From Helicobacter sp. (GTDB lineage Bacteria > Campylobacterota > Campylobacteria > Campylobacterales > Helicobacteraceae), in contig JALEPE010000119.1 in assembly GCA_022766795.1 (NCBI GenBank), positions 1 to 10,067 of the forward strand: DNA of 10,067 nucleotides, written 5' to 3'. Both the position numbers and the translations under genes were made by a program. Below, in pieces: positions 1-7,143 of this stretch. Within the stretch, counting starts at the first letter, position 1; every line of letters starts with the position of its first letter. A model generated the notes under the pieces. It made no database searches. It was not told the DNA's origin and worked only from the letters and a program-made list of their open reading frames with translations.

Positions 1-218
1 AAGTGAGTTTATTTTATGCCTTTAATGTATTGAGGGTTAGAAAGTTGTGCTTAGAGGTTTTTGTAAGTAATAAGCAGGTAATAAACTTACACAAGAAGTT
101 TGACTTCCAGATTATTGGTGAAAAGGAAGTCAAGGGTGAAAGAGTGTTGGAGATGGTAAAAAGTGGAATCTCTAATATTTATCGCATTTCTGAAACATTA
201 CTTCAAAAGCTTGTTTAG
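1..218 (+). CDS. GNAT-family N-acetyltransferase, C-terminal fragment (PseH-like)
   Basis: Only the last 72 codons are visible. The frame is open from the window edge and the GTG at position 3 has no room for a ribosome binding site, so the gene starts upstream. The fragment has the end of a GNAT acetyl-CoA fold: a strand LCLEVFVSNK, then a helix with Asn and a hydrophobic/Lys pattern (NKQVINLHKKFDF), then IIGEKE, which matches the usual LEV..N..A...Y.K.GF...G signature. As in PseH (UDP-4-amino-sugar N-acetyltransferase of pseudaminic acid synthesis for flagellin glycosylation) the usual Gly before Phe is missing. In H. pylori, pseH lies a few genes from nuc and chePep, which supports but does not prove this name. 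Lysine is coded AAG in 7 of 8 cases, unlike the AAA-rich neighbours. The 3' end overlaps the convergent nuclease gene by 47 bases. Family call fairly sure, PseH identity tentative. Confidence 0.6.
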   Translation, partial: VSLFYAFNVLRVRKLCLEVFVSNKQVINLHKKFDFQIIGEKEVKGERVLEMVKSGISNIYRISETLLQKLV

Positions 219-705
219 ATTTTTGGATTAATGCCGCGTCCTCTAAAATTAAAAGCGTTTCATAATTTGTTTCAAACGCACTTTTAGACCAATTTGCCGA
301 GCCTAGCACAAGGTGTGAATTATCGCTGATTGCCATTTTTATGTGCATTAAGCCATTGTATTTTTCGTTGCGTGAGCGTTCCCCATCTAAGAGGCAGGTT
401 TCTATATTTTTTAGCTTTGCAAGATAGCCAATCGTAGATTTATTGGGGTCTTGATTGCTTTTTTTATCGTAGATAATGCGCACTTTTACACCTTTTTTTG
501 CAATATCGCGAATGGCTTTGCTAATTTCACGATTTGTAAAACTATAAATCGCAACATCTAAGGAAGTCTGTGTGTCTTTGATTGTCTTAATGAGGGCTCT
601 TAAAGCCTTATCCTGTTCTTTTGGCATAAAATACAAATCACTAGCCATTGCCCCGTTACAAAACAATACAACCAAAAAAAATAGCGTTAAAACTTGCTTA
701 AACAT
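172..705 (-). CDS. nucT: Exported phospholipase D-type (HKD) nuclease, NucT-like
   Basis: Small endonuclease of the Nuc/phospholipase D superfamily, 177 aa. Residues 1-21 form a signal peptide or N-terminal anchor (hydrophobic FFLVVLF core, then AMA before Ser22). The single HKD motif is intact: His121, Lys123 and Asp128, followed by Gly135-Ser136, Asn138 and Glu149, the family's usual spacing. Enzymes with one HKD motif work as homodimers, each monomer supplying half of the site. In H. pylori the homologue NucT (HP0323) is a membrane-bound nuclease linked to use of external DNA for purines and to DNA uptake; the same role is inferred here. The frame is open back to a TTG at 720, but the ATG at 705 is the better start: it has AAAGGA at the right distance, and the longer form would run through that site. 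The gene is divergent from chePep and convergent with the acetyltransferase fragment. No GAATC/GATTC words occur in it, unlike its neighbours. Confidence 0.88.
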   Translation of the reverse strand: MFKQVLTLFFLVVLFCNGAMASDLYFMPKEQDKALRALIKTIKDTQTSLDVAIYSFTNREISKAIRDIAKKGVKVRIIYDKKSNQDPNKSTIGYLAKLKNIETCLLDGERSRNEKYNGLMHIKMAISDNSHLVLGSANWSKSAFETNYETLLILEDAALIQKSKQAFEVMFQKCDKY

Positions 706-739
706 TAAAATCCTTTGCAAAATCTAAGATTCAAATTGA

Positions 740-745
740 TAAAAT
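740..745 (+). promoter_or_regulatory. Candidate -10 element for chePep-gmk
   Basis: TAAAAT, five of six matches to the -10 consensus, preceded by TTGA. Transcription would begin near 752, leaving a leader of about 36 bases that contains the palindrome at 757-770 and the chePep ribosome binding site. Assigned by sequence alone. Confidence 0.35.
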
Positions 746-749
746 TGTA
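744..749 (-). promoter_or_regulatory. Candidate -10 element for nucT
   Basis: Read on the minus strand this is TACAAT, five of six matches to the sigma-70 -10 consensus. It would start transcription about 30 bases upstream of the nucT ATG at 705. No convincing -35 box is seen, which is normal in Campylobacterota. It overlaps the candidate -10 for chePep on the other strand, so the two divergent promoters may compete. Confidence 0.35.
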
Positions 750-756
750 ACATTTA

Positions 757-770
757 TTTGTTTAAACAAA
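757..770. promoter_or_regulatory. Perfect 14-bp palindrome TTTGTTTAAACAAA before chePep
   Basis: A perfect dyad with no spacer, located just downstream of the candidate chePep start site and 5 bases before the AAGGGAG ribosome binding site at 776-782. A dimeric repressor bound here could block chePep and perhaps the divergent nucT. The base composition is AT-rich, so a chance palindrome is possible, and there is no direct sign of function. Confidence 0.3.
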
Positions 771-787
771 AGCTCAAGGGAGCATTT

Positions 788-2668
788 ATGAAATTGTATC
801 TTATTAGCAAAAATCCCATTATTAGCAAGCTTGTAGCATTAAGTGCTTCTAAAATAGGTGTGGAAATTGTAGAATCTCAAGAAATAAATATGGGCATTGA
901 CGCAAATATCGTATTGCTAGATGATGAGTGCTATGAGCCAGAAAGCTTTAATGCTTATAAAGAAGCAAATCAAGATGCAAAAACTGCATTGTTTTATGCG
1001 AAATCCACAGAGCGTATTGAAGGCTTTGATACCTATATCCAAAAGCCATTTTTACCAACAGATTTAGTTAAAACACTAAGCGAAATTTCAGGCATTGAAA
1101 TTGTAGCTTCACATACACCAAAAGCAGAAATACAAAGTGATATTGTAGAACCCAATGAGGACAATAACTTGGAGGATTTAAATCTTGATGATGAAATTGA
1201 TTTTTCCAGCTTGGATGATTTAAACCTTGATGATGAAACTCCACAAGATGGTGATATGCAACTTGACTTTGGCGCAGACGATGAAGAGGGTATTGAGAGT
1301 GCTGAAAATAACAACAATACCGAAAGCACCAACAATATTGAGGATATGGACGCACAACTTGACTTTGGCGCAGACGATGCGTTAGAAGAAGAATCACAAA
1401 TTGAGAATGCGCAAGATACACCACAAGTGCTTGATAAAAGCGATGTAGATGAGATCAAAGATTTACTTGGGGATTCCACAGAAGGTGCAGAATCCCAAGA
1501 AGATACACTAGATCTCGATAAAGAATTAGGTGCGCTGACGGACGATTTAGATTCTTTTGATAGTAAAGATAGCGAGGGGTTAGACGCAATAGAAGAAATA
1601 GATAGCACGCAGGAGATGGAAAATACAAACACGCAAAATACACAAGATTCCACAAGGCAAGATCCCAAAGAAGATGATTTTGAGTTTTCTTTAGATGATT
1701 TAGAATTAGACAATGATTCTAATGCGCAAGATTCCACATTAGAGCCTGCTTTAGAGGACTCACAGAGCAAAGAGGCGGAATCCTTAGAGCCTGCAAACGA
1801 GGATGATATAGGGAATATGGAGATTGATTTAAGTGATTTTGATTTAGGCGAGGAAACAGAAGCTACCAATGAAAGTGCAGAATCCCTAAATTCTATAGAA
1901 GCCACAGAAATCCCAGACACTCAAGAAACTACAAATTCCCTAGAAATAGATACTTTAGGAGATAATATAATAGAGGATACACCAGATTCTCAAGTTGATG
2001 AAAAACCTGAAACTTTGGATTCCTTAGACTTAAGCGAGGATTTAGGAAGCTTGGAGGACTTAGAACTAGAAAAAAGCAAAAAAAACACAGAAGCAAGCAC
2101 AGAATCCGATATAAGTGCTATTGCAAATGATGATTTAAGTGACTTTGTAGATTTAAAATTAGACGATGTAGAATCTTTGGACAACGCAGAATCCGACACA
2201 CTTAGTGATTCTAAAGACACAGACAAAACTAATGTGGAATTAGATATTGCAAGTAATGATTTAGATTTAGAAAGCGCGCAAGAAGAAGATTCAGAAAATA
2301 ATTTAGAATCTTTAGAGGATACCACAGCGCAAGATTTGGATTTAACACAAGATTCTGCTTCAGAAAATGCGATTCCACAAGCAGAGTTACAAACAAAATC
2401 CAATGAGATGGACGATGATTTTAGTGCATTAAGTATTGAAAGTATGGGTGAAGCTTTGGGCGAGCCAGTTTCTAAAGACCCAATTCCTGCGCCGATTGTA
2501 ACACAAGATGCACCAAAAGCTACAGAAACACAATTACCAAGCAATATCCAAGCAAATTCCATAGAATCACTGATTGGCACACTTCAAGCACTTCAAGCGC
2601 AGAATCTCAAAGACTTACTAAGTGGCGCAACTATTAGTATTAATATCCAATTTCCCAAAAAGGATTAG
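788..2668 (+). CDS. chePep: ChePep-like acidic chemotaxis regulator with degenerate receiver domain
   Basis: 626 aa. Residues 1-100 look like a CheY-type receiver: strand IVLLDD at 41-46, a candidate phospho-acceptor Asp45 or Asp46, and the conserved Lys-Pro-Phe at 86-88 (TYIQKPFLPTDLVKTL). The acidic pair expected at the end of the first strand is replaced by ISKN, so phosphorylation is doubtful. Residues about 115-560 are low-complexity and dominated by Asp, Glu, Ser and Asn, with recurring short motifs of the type DDLxLDDE and a duplicated QLDFGADD (158-165 and 190-197). The last 36 residues (591-626) are non-acidic and look folded. This layout matches the H. pylori poly-E-rich protein HP0322, described as ChePep, a pole-located regulator that acts with CheZ to limit flagellar reversals; function here is by homology from memory. 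The frame is open back to a TTG at 758, but ATG 788 follows AAGGGAG (776-782) and is preferred. It lies 5 bases before gmk, so the two are probably co-transcribed. Confidence 0.8.
   Translation: MKLYLISKNPIISKLVALSASKIGVEIVESQEINMGIDANIVLLDDECYEPESFNAYKEANQDAKTALFYAKSTERIEGFDTYIQKPFLPTDLVKTLSEISGIEIVASHTPKAEIQSDIVEPNEDNNLEDLNLDDEIDFSSLDDLNLDDETPQDGDMQLDFGADDEEGIESAENNNNTESTNNIEDMDAQLDFGADDALEEESQIENAQDTPQVLDKSDVDEIKDLLGDSTEGAESQEDTLDLDKELGALTDDLDSFDSKDSEGLDAIEEIDSTQEMENTNTQNTQDSTRQDPKEDDFEFSLDDLELDNDSNAQDSTLEPALEDSQSKEAESLEPANEDDIGNMEIDLSDFDLGEETEATNESAESLNSIEATEIPDTQETTNSLEIDTLGDNIIEDTPDSQVDEKPETLDSLDLSEDLGSLEDLELEKSKKNTEASTESDISAIANDDLSDFVDLKLDDVESLDNAESDTLSDSKDTDKTNVELDIASNDLDLESAQEEDSENNLESLEDTTAQDLDLTQDSASENAIPQAELQTKSNEMDDDFSALSIESMGEALGEPVSKDPIPAPIVTQDAPKATETQLPSNIQANSIESLIGTLQALQAQNLKDLLSGATISINIQFPKKD
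1259..1379 (+). repeat. 25-bp direct repeat inside chePep
   Basis: The bases at 1259-1283 recur without mismatch at 1355-1379, exactly 96 bp (32 codons) apart, coding QLDFGADD both times. A second, imperfect in-frame pair lies just before it (1175-1196 and 1217-1238, 42 bp apart, one mismatch, coding DLNLDDE). Both offsets are multiples of three, so recombination between copies would add or remove acidic segments without breaking the frame. Confidence 0.8.
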
Positions 2669-2673
2669 AATCT

Positions 2674-3288
2674 ATGAAACACAAAGGAGCGATTCTAATC
2701 CTTTCAGGTCCTAGTGGAGCGGGTAAAAGCTCATTATACAAGATTCTAGCGCAAGAATTTCCCAACCATTACTTTTCCATTTCCTCCACAACGCGCGAAA
2801 AACGCAAGGGAGAAATAGAGGGAGTGCATTATCATTTCATTACCAAAGAATCCTTTGAGAAAGGAATCCAAGAGGATAAGTTTTTAGAATGGGCGCAAGT
2901 GCATAATAACTATTATGGCACTTCCAAAGAGCAGGTTTTAAAGGCGTTAGAGGAGGATAAACTTGTCATTTTTGATATAGATGTGCAAGGACAGGCAAAT
3001 ATCAAAAAGGCTTTTCCAAGCCAAACTACAAGCATTTTTATCACAACACCCAACAAAAGCACACTAAAAGAGCGTTTAAATGGGCGCGGCAGCGATGATA
3101 ACGCAACAATAGAGAAACGTTTAGAAAACGCCCTTGATGAGGTGAAAAATCTACCAAACTTTGATTATTTAATCATTAATGAAAACTTAGAGGATTCCGC
3201 TAAGGAGCTTATTTGCATTGCAAAGAGTGCGTTTTGCAAGGCGAGTCTATATAAAATGCAACCTTTTTTACAAAATTGGGAAAAATAA
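2674..3288 (+). CDS. gmk: Guanylate kinase
   Basis: Cytoplasmic enzyme that phosphorylates GMP to GDP with ATP, needed for GTP and dGTP supply. The 204-aa product is of usual length. It shows the P-loop GPSGAGKSS at 12-20, the GMP-binding segment STTREKRKGE at 38-47 followed by G50, Y53 and F55, the IDVQGQ motif of the core, and the Arg-rich lid region (RGSDDNATIEKRL). All expected functional parts are present. The ATG at 2674 follows an AAGGA at 2660-2664 that lies in the end of chePep, and only 5 bases separate the two genes, so chePep and gmk are likely translated from one message. The gmk-chePep-nuclease neighbourhood is also found in H. pylori. The product is not in doubt. Confidence 0.97.
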   Translation: MKHKGAILILSGPSGAGKSSLYKILAQEFPNHYFSISSTTREKRKGEIEGVHYHFITKESFEKGIQEDKFLEWAQVHNNYYGTSKEQVLKALEEDKLVIFDIDVQGQANIKKAFPSQTTSIFITTPNKSTLKERLNGRGSDDNATIEKRLENALDEVKNLPNFDYLIINENLEDSAKELICIAKSAFCKASLYKMQPFLQNWEK

Positions 3289-3321
3289 AACTTTTCTTTC
3301 AACTTTTAAGTCATAAAACGC

Positions 3322-3327
3322 TAGAAT
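3322..3327 (+). promoter_or_regulatory. Candidate -10 element for carB
   Basis: TAGAAT in the 75-base gap between gmk and carB, five of six matches to the -10 consensus. A start near 3334 would leave a leader of about 30 bases ending in the AGAGAGA ribosome binding site at 3353-3359. The gap has no clear hairpin, so there is no visible terminator after gmk and no visible pyrimidine attenuator before carB. Read-through from chePep-gmk is equally possible. Confidence 0.35.
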
Positions 3328-3363
3328 TACGAAATTTTAACCCTAAACTTCAAGAGAGATTCT

Positions 3364-6300
3364 ATGCCAAAACGCAATGATATTCACACAATTTTACTTA
3401 TCGGTTCAGGACCGATTGTTATCGGACAGGCGTGCGAGTTTGATTACTCCGGCACACAGGCGGCTAAAACGCTTAAAGAGCTTGGCTATAAAGTGGTATT
3501 GATTAACTCCAATCCCGCAACCATTATGACAGACCCCGAGTTTGCCGATCGCACCTATATTGAACCCATCACAGAGGAAGTGGTAGCAGATATTATTCAA
3601 AAAGAAAAGGTTGATGCGATTCTACCCACAATGGGAGGGCAAACCGCACTCAATATTGCGATGAGTATGTTTGAAAAGGGAATGCTAGGGAATGTGCAAT
3701 TTTTAGGCGCGAAGCCCGAAGCGATTAAAAAAGGCGAGGATAGACAAGCCTTTAAGGAAGCAATGCTAAAAATTGGTATGGACTTGCCAAAGTCGCGTTA
3801 TGCTTACACACTAGAGGAGGCACTCAATGCGGCAAAAGAGATAGGATTCCCGCTCATTATCCGCGCAAGTTATACTCTAGCAGGGGGCGGAAGTGGTGTT
3901 GCTTATAACATTGATGAGTTTAAGAATCTTGCGCAAAATGGCTTGGAGATTAGCCCCATTGGAGAGATTTTGATTGAGGAATCCCTGCTAGGTTGGAAAG
4001 AATACGAAATGGAAGTAATTCGCGATAAAGCGGATAATTGCATTATCGTATGTAGCATAGAAAACCTTGACCCAATGGGCGTGCATACAGGGGATTCCAT
4101 TACCATTGCCCCCGCTCTCACGCTAACAGATAAGGAATACCAAAGAATGCGTGATGCCTCCTTTGCGATTCTGCGTGAAATTGGCGTGGATACGGGCGGG
4201 AGCAATGTGCAATTTGCCATTAACCCAAGCAGTGGCAGAATGACGGTCATTGAGATGAATCCACGCGTTTCGCGCTCCTCCGCACTTGCCTCCAAAGCTA
4301 CAGGTTATCCCATTGCTAAAGTTGCAACTCTCCTTGCGGTGGGCTATACACTAGATGAGATTAAAAACGATATTACAGGCACTCCTGCAAGTTTTGAACC
4401 CAGCATTGATTATATTGTTACAAAGATTCCACGCTTTACTTTTGAGAAGTTTCCTCAAGCGGATTCCACCCTTACAACCTCTATGAAAAGCATTGGTGAG
4501 GTAATGGCGATTGGTGCGACTTTCAAGGAATCCTTACAAAAAGCACTCAACAGCCTAGAAACCGGAATCTTTGGCTTCACACCCAAAAGCAGTGATTTAA
4601 GCGAGATTCAACACGAAGTGCGCCGCCCCAATGCGGAGCGTCTGCTTTATATCGCCGATGCGTTCCGCTGTGGAGTGAGTGTGGAGGAAGTGCAAAAGTG
4701 GTGCAAAATAGATTTTTATTTTCTTAAAGAAATTGCAGAAATCATTGCGCTAGAGAAACAAATTTCTTTTGAAAAACTCAACGATGAGGGATTTTTGCGA
4801 CAAGTTAAGCAATGGGGCTTCAGTGATAAGAGTTTAGCATTTTTGGTGAATCTTGGGGAATCTTTGGAGTTGCGTGAAGAGGATATTTATGCCTTGCGTC
4901 AAAAACTTGGTGTACATTTGCAATACAACGAAGTAGATACTTGCGCCGCAGAGTTTGCGACAAAAACCGCTTATTTGTATTCCACAACACCTTTTGCAAG
5001 AGAAAATGAAAATGCTCAAAAACAAGAGAATCCGCGCAAAAAAGTGCTAATTATTGGTGGAGGACCTAACCGCATTGGGCAGGGGATTGAGTTTGATTAT
5101 TGCTGTGTGCATGCGAGTTTTGCATTGCGGGATATGGGGATTCAAAGCATTATGTATAATTGCAATCCCGAGACCGTTAGCACCGATTATGATACAAGTG
5201 ATGTTTTATACTTTGAACCCATTACCTTTGAGAATGTGCGCAGTGTGATTGAACGCGAAAAGCCCGATGGAATCATCGTCCATTTTGGGGGACAAACGCC
5301 ATTGAAACTTGCAAAAAAACTCACAACCATTGGGGCAAAAATCATCGGAACGAGCGCAAAAACGATTGATATTGCCGAAGATAGGGAGAAATTTGCAAAA
5401 TTTGTAGAGGAGAATGGGCTAATCCAACCTCAAAATGGCATAGCCTATACAAAAGAGGAGGCAATTTCTGTTGCCCAAAAGATTGGCTTCCCTGTGCTTG
5501 TGCGTCCTAGTTATGTGCTAGGAGGACGCGCAATGCGGATTGTTTATAATGTGTTAGAGTTGCAAGAGTATATGAGCGAGGCAGTGAGCGTGAGTGAGGA
5601 TTCTCCGGTGCTGATTGACAAGTTCTTAAACAACGCCATTGAGCTAGATGTGGATATTATCAGCGATGGCAAGGAAGTGTATATTGCCGGGATTATGCAG
5701 CATATTGAGGAAGCTGGAATCCATAGTGGCGATTCTGCGTGTTCTCTCCCTACAATTAGCTTATCTAAGGAGAGGATTCAAGAGATTGAGCAAACCACAG
5801 CAAAGATTGCGAGAAACTTAGGTGTTGTAGGGCTTATGAATACGCAATATGCTATTTTTGAAAATGTGCTTTATCTCATTGAAGTCAATCCTCGCGCAAG
5901 TCGCACCGTGCCATTTGTTAGCAAGGCAACTGGGATTCCACTTGCTAAAGTAGCAACCGATGTAATGGTAAATGGCAACTTAAAATCCGCATTAGAGCGG
6001 TATGATAGATTCCAAAAAATAGAGTTTAAAGACGGATTGTATAAGCCCAAAACCTTAAAACATATCGCTGTTAAAGAATCGGTTTTTCCTTTTAACAAGC
6101 TAAGTGGTGCGGTGATGGTGCTAGGACCTGAAATGCGCTCCACAGGCGAAGTAATGGGGATTAGCGAGAGCTTTGGGCTAAGCTTTGCAAAAAGTCAGCT
6201 TGCCTGCAAAAACTCGCTTCCAACAAGTGGCAAGGTGTTTATCTCTCTTAGAAGCTTGGATAAGCCACAAGCGGTCTCCCTTGCCCGTGATTTACAAAGT

Positions 6301-6624
6301 TTTGGATTTGAGCTTTGCGCTACCAAAGGCACGGCGGAGATTCTACAAAAAGCAGGAATTTCTTGCGAGGAAGCCTTAAAAATTAGCGAGGGACGTCCAA
6401 ATATTGGCGATATGTTAGCAAATGGAGAGATTGCTTTAGCCATTAATACAAGCGATGAGGCTTCTAGCAAGGACGATACCGATAAGATTCGCACACAGGT
6501 TTTGCGCAACAATGTGCCTTATTTTACAACCATTGAAGCGGCGCGTGTCGCGGTGTGTGCGATGGCAGAGTTAAAGTTGCATAATCCAAATTCAGCAAAA
6601 GCGATTCAGGATTACTTAAAATAA
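3364..6624 (+). CDS. carB: Carbamoyl-phosphate synthase large subunit
   Basis: Makes carbamoyl phosphate from bicarbonate, ammonia supplied by the CarA glutaminase subunit, and two ATP, for pyrimidine and arginine synthesis. The 1086-aa product is full length. The two homologous ATP-grasp halves are evident from their openings: GSGPIVIGQACEFDYSG at 14-30 and GGGPNRIGQGIEFDY at 565-579, each followed by a matching NPxT segment (NSNPATIMTD at 48-57). The first half carries the metal-ligand region EMNPR at 297-301; the second has the equivalent EVNPR. Residues about 400-550 are the oligomerisation region, and from about 955 to the end is the MGS-like regulatory domain (GKVFISL, then LCATKGTAEIL) that binds effectors such as UMP or ornithine in E. 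coli. carA is not in the window. The stop codon overlaps the ATG of the next gene in TAATG, which suggests coupled translation. Confidence 0.98.
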   Translation: MPKRNDIHTILLIGSGPIVIGQACEFDYSGTQAAKTLKELGYKVVLINSNPATIMTDPEFADRTYIEPITEEVVADIIQKEKVDAILPTMGGQTALNIAMSMFEKGMLGNVQFLGAKPEAIKKGEDRQAFKEAMLKIGMDLPKSRYAYTLEEALNAAKEIGFPLIIRASYTLAGGGSGVAYNIDEFKNLAQNGLEISPIGEILIEESLLGWKEYEMEVIRDKADNCIIVCSIENLDPMGVHTGDSITIAPALTLTDKEYQRMRDASFAILREIGVDTGGSNVQFAINPSSGRMTVIEMNPRVSRSSALASKATGYPIAKVATLLAVGYTLDEIKNDITGTPASFEPSIDYIVTKIPRFTFEKFPQADSTLTTSMKSIGEVMAIGATFKESLQKALNSLETGIFGFTPKSSDLSEIQHEVRRPNAERLLYIADAFRCGVSVEEVQKWCKIDFYFLKEIAEIIALEKQISFEKLNDEGFLRQVKQWGFSDKSLAFLVNLGESLELREEDIYALRQKLGVHLQYNEVDTCAAEFATKTAYLYSTTPFARENENAQKQENPRKKVLIIGGGPNRIGQGIEFDYCCVHASFALRDMGIQSIMYNCNPETVSTDYDTSDVLYFEPITFENVRSVIEREKPDGIIVHFGGQTPLKLAKKLTTIGAKIIGTSAKTIDIAEDREKFAKFVEENGLIQPQNGIAYTKEEAISVAQKIGFPVLVRPSYVLGGRAMRIVYNVLELQEYMSEAVSVSEDSPVLIDKFLNNAIELDVDIISDGKEVYIAGIMQHIEEAGIHSGDSACSLPTISLSKERIQEIEQTTAKIARNLGVVGLMNTQYAIFENVLYLIEVNPRASRTVPFVSKATGIPLAKVATDVMVNGNLKSALERYDRFQKIEFKDGLYKPKTLKHIAVKESVFPFNKLSGAVMVLGPEMRSTGEVMGISESFGLSFAKSQLACKNSLPTSGKVFISLRSLDKPQAVSLARDLQSFGFELCATKGTAEILQKAGISCEEALKISEGRPNIGDMLANGEIALAINTSDEASSKDDTDKIRTQVLRNNVPYFTTIEAARVAVCAMAELKLHNPNSAKAIQDYLK

Positions 6625-7139
6625 TGGGATTGCAACGGCAGAATAAAAAAAGCTTTTTCAACACAGAAGTTGCGCCAATTTTCTTAGCCCAAAGCGATAC
6701 AACAGCGGGATTTTTGTGTGCGGATTCCGCTAAGTTAAATGCTATTAAGGGGCGCAGTGAATCCCAAAATGTACTTTTAACATTGGATTCTTTTTCAAAG
6801 TTAAAAAATCTTGTGCGGATTCCAAACAAGCATAAAAATAGAATCCGAAAAAGCACAAAAAGCACCTTCATCTATAAAGGCAAAAATGCTTTAAACAAGG
6901 AATCTCTCGCAATTCGTGTGGTGCAAAATCAGCAAGAGCAAAATGCCTTGCACGCAGAGTTTTTACAATTCTTTCCCTTTTTGTATTCTAGCTCGGCAAA
7001 TGCACACCAATGTAACTTCAATTTAGATTTTGCATTAAAGAAGGCAGATATTATAGTATTAGATGCACGCGGTTTTGTGGAATCTAAACCCTCTAAAATC
7101 TATAAAATTTCAAACTTCAATCTTAAGTGTATCAGGTGA
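6624..7139 (+). CDS. Small Sua5/YciO/YrdC (TsaC-like) family protein
   Basis: 171 aa, shorter than E. coli TsaC. The YrdC fold is recognisable in order: IFLAQSDTTAGFLCAD (19-34) in place of the usual YPT.....G.G.D, KGR at 42-44 in place of K.RP, STFIY at 80-84 matching the VTFV strand, SLAIRV at 94-99 matching SLAVRV, YSSSAN at 121-126 matching STSAN, and a last segment ending PSKIYKIS matching the NPSEI.D end. Family members make threonylcarbamoyl-adenylate from threonine, bicarbonate and ATP, the first step of tRNA t6A37 synthesis. Since t6A is near universal and no other candidate is visible, this is a plausible TsaC, but the first-strand Pro-Thr is changed to Gln-Ser and the Pro after KGR is absent, so activity is inferred. 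The ATG overlaps the carB stop and has no good ribosome binding site of its own, which points to coupling. I recall the same arrangement near carB in Campylobacter. Confidence 0.72.
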   Translation: MGLQRQNKKSFFNTEVAPIFLAQSDTTAGFLCADSAKLNAIKGRSESQNVLLTLDSFSKLKNLVRIPNKHKNRIRKSTKSTFIYKGKNALNKESLAIRVVQNQQEQNALHAEFLQFFPFLYSSSANAHQCNFNLDFALKKADIIVLDARGFVESKPSKIYKISNFNLKCIR

Positions 7140-7143
7140 GATA

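Noticed and set aside
655..660. Possible lipoprotein box at the Cys16 of NucT
   Set aside because: The residues before Cys (Val-Leu-Phe) do not fit the lipobox; AMA before Ser22 is a better cleavage site, or the segment remains an anchor.
706..720. TTG start for nucT adding five residues
   Set aside because: The added codons consist of the AAAGGA ribosome binding site of the ATG at 705, which directly opens a normal signal peptide.
758..787. TTG start for chePep adding ten residues
   Set aside because: The added codons run through the palindrome and the AAGGGAG ribosome binding site, and the receiver-like domain begins at the ATG at 788.
1033..1920. Long serine-rich open frame (295 codons) on the minus strand, with a similar one at 1990-2580
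   Set aside because: Both are mirror images of the Asp/Glu-rich chePep coding sequence, whose GAT/GAA/TCC-rich composition leaves few antisense stops; no ribosome binding site or recognisable domain.
7063..7143. Upstream extension of the membrane-protein gene
   Set aside because: It would overlap the YrdC-family gene by 77 bases; the ATG at 7144 has AGGTGA upstream and begins the first membrane helix.
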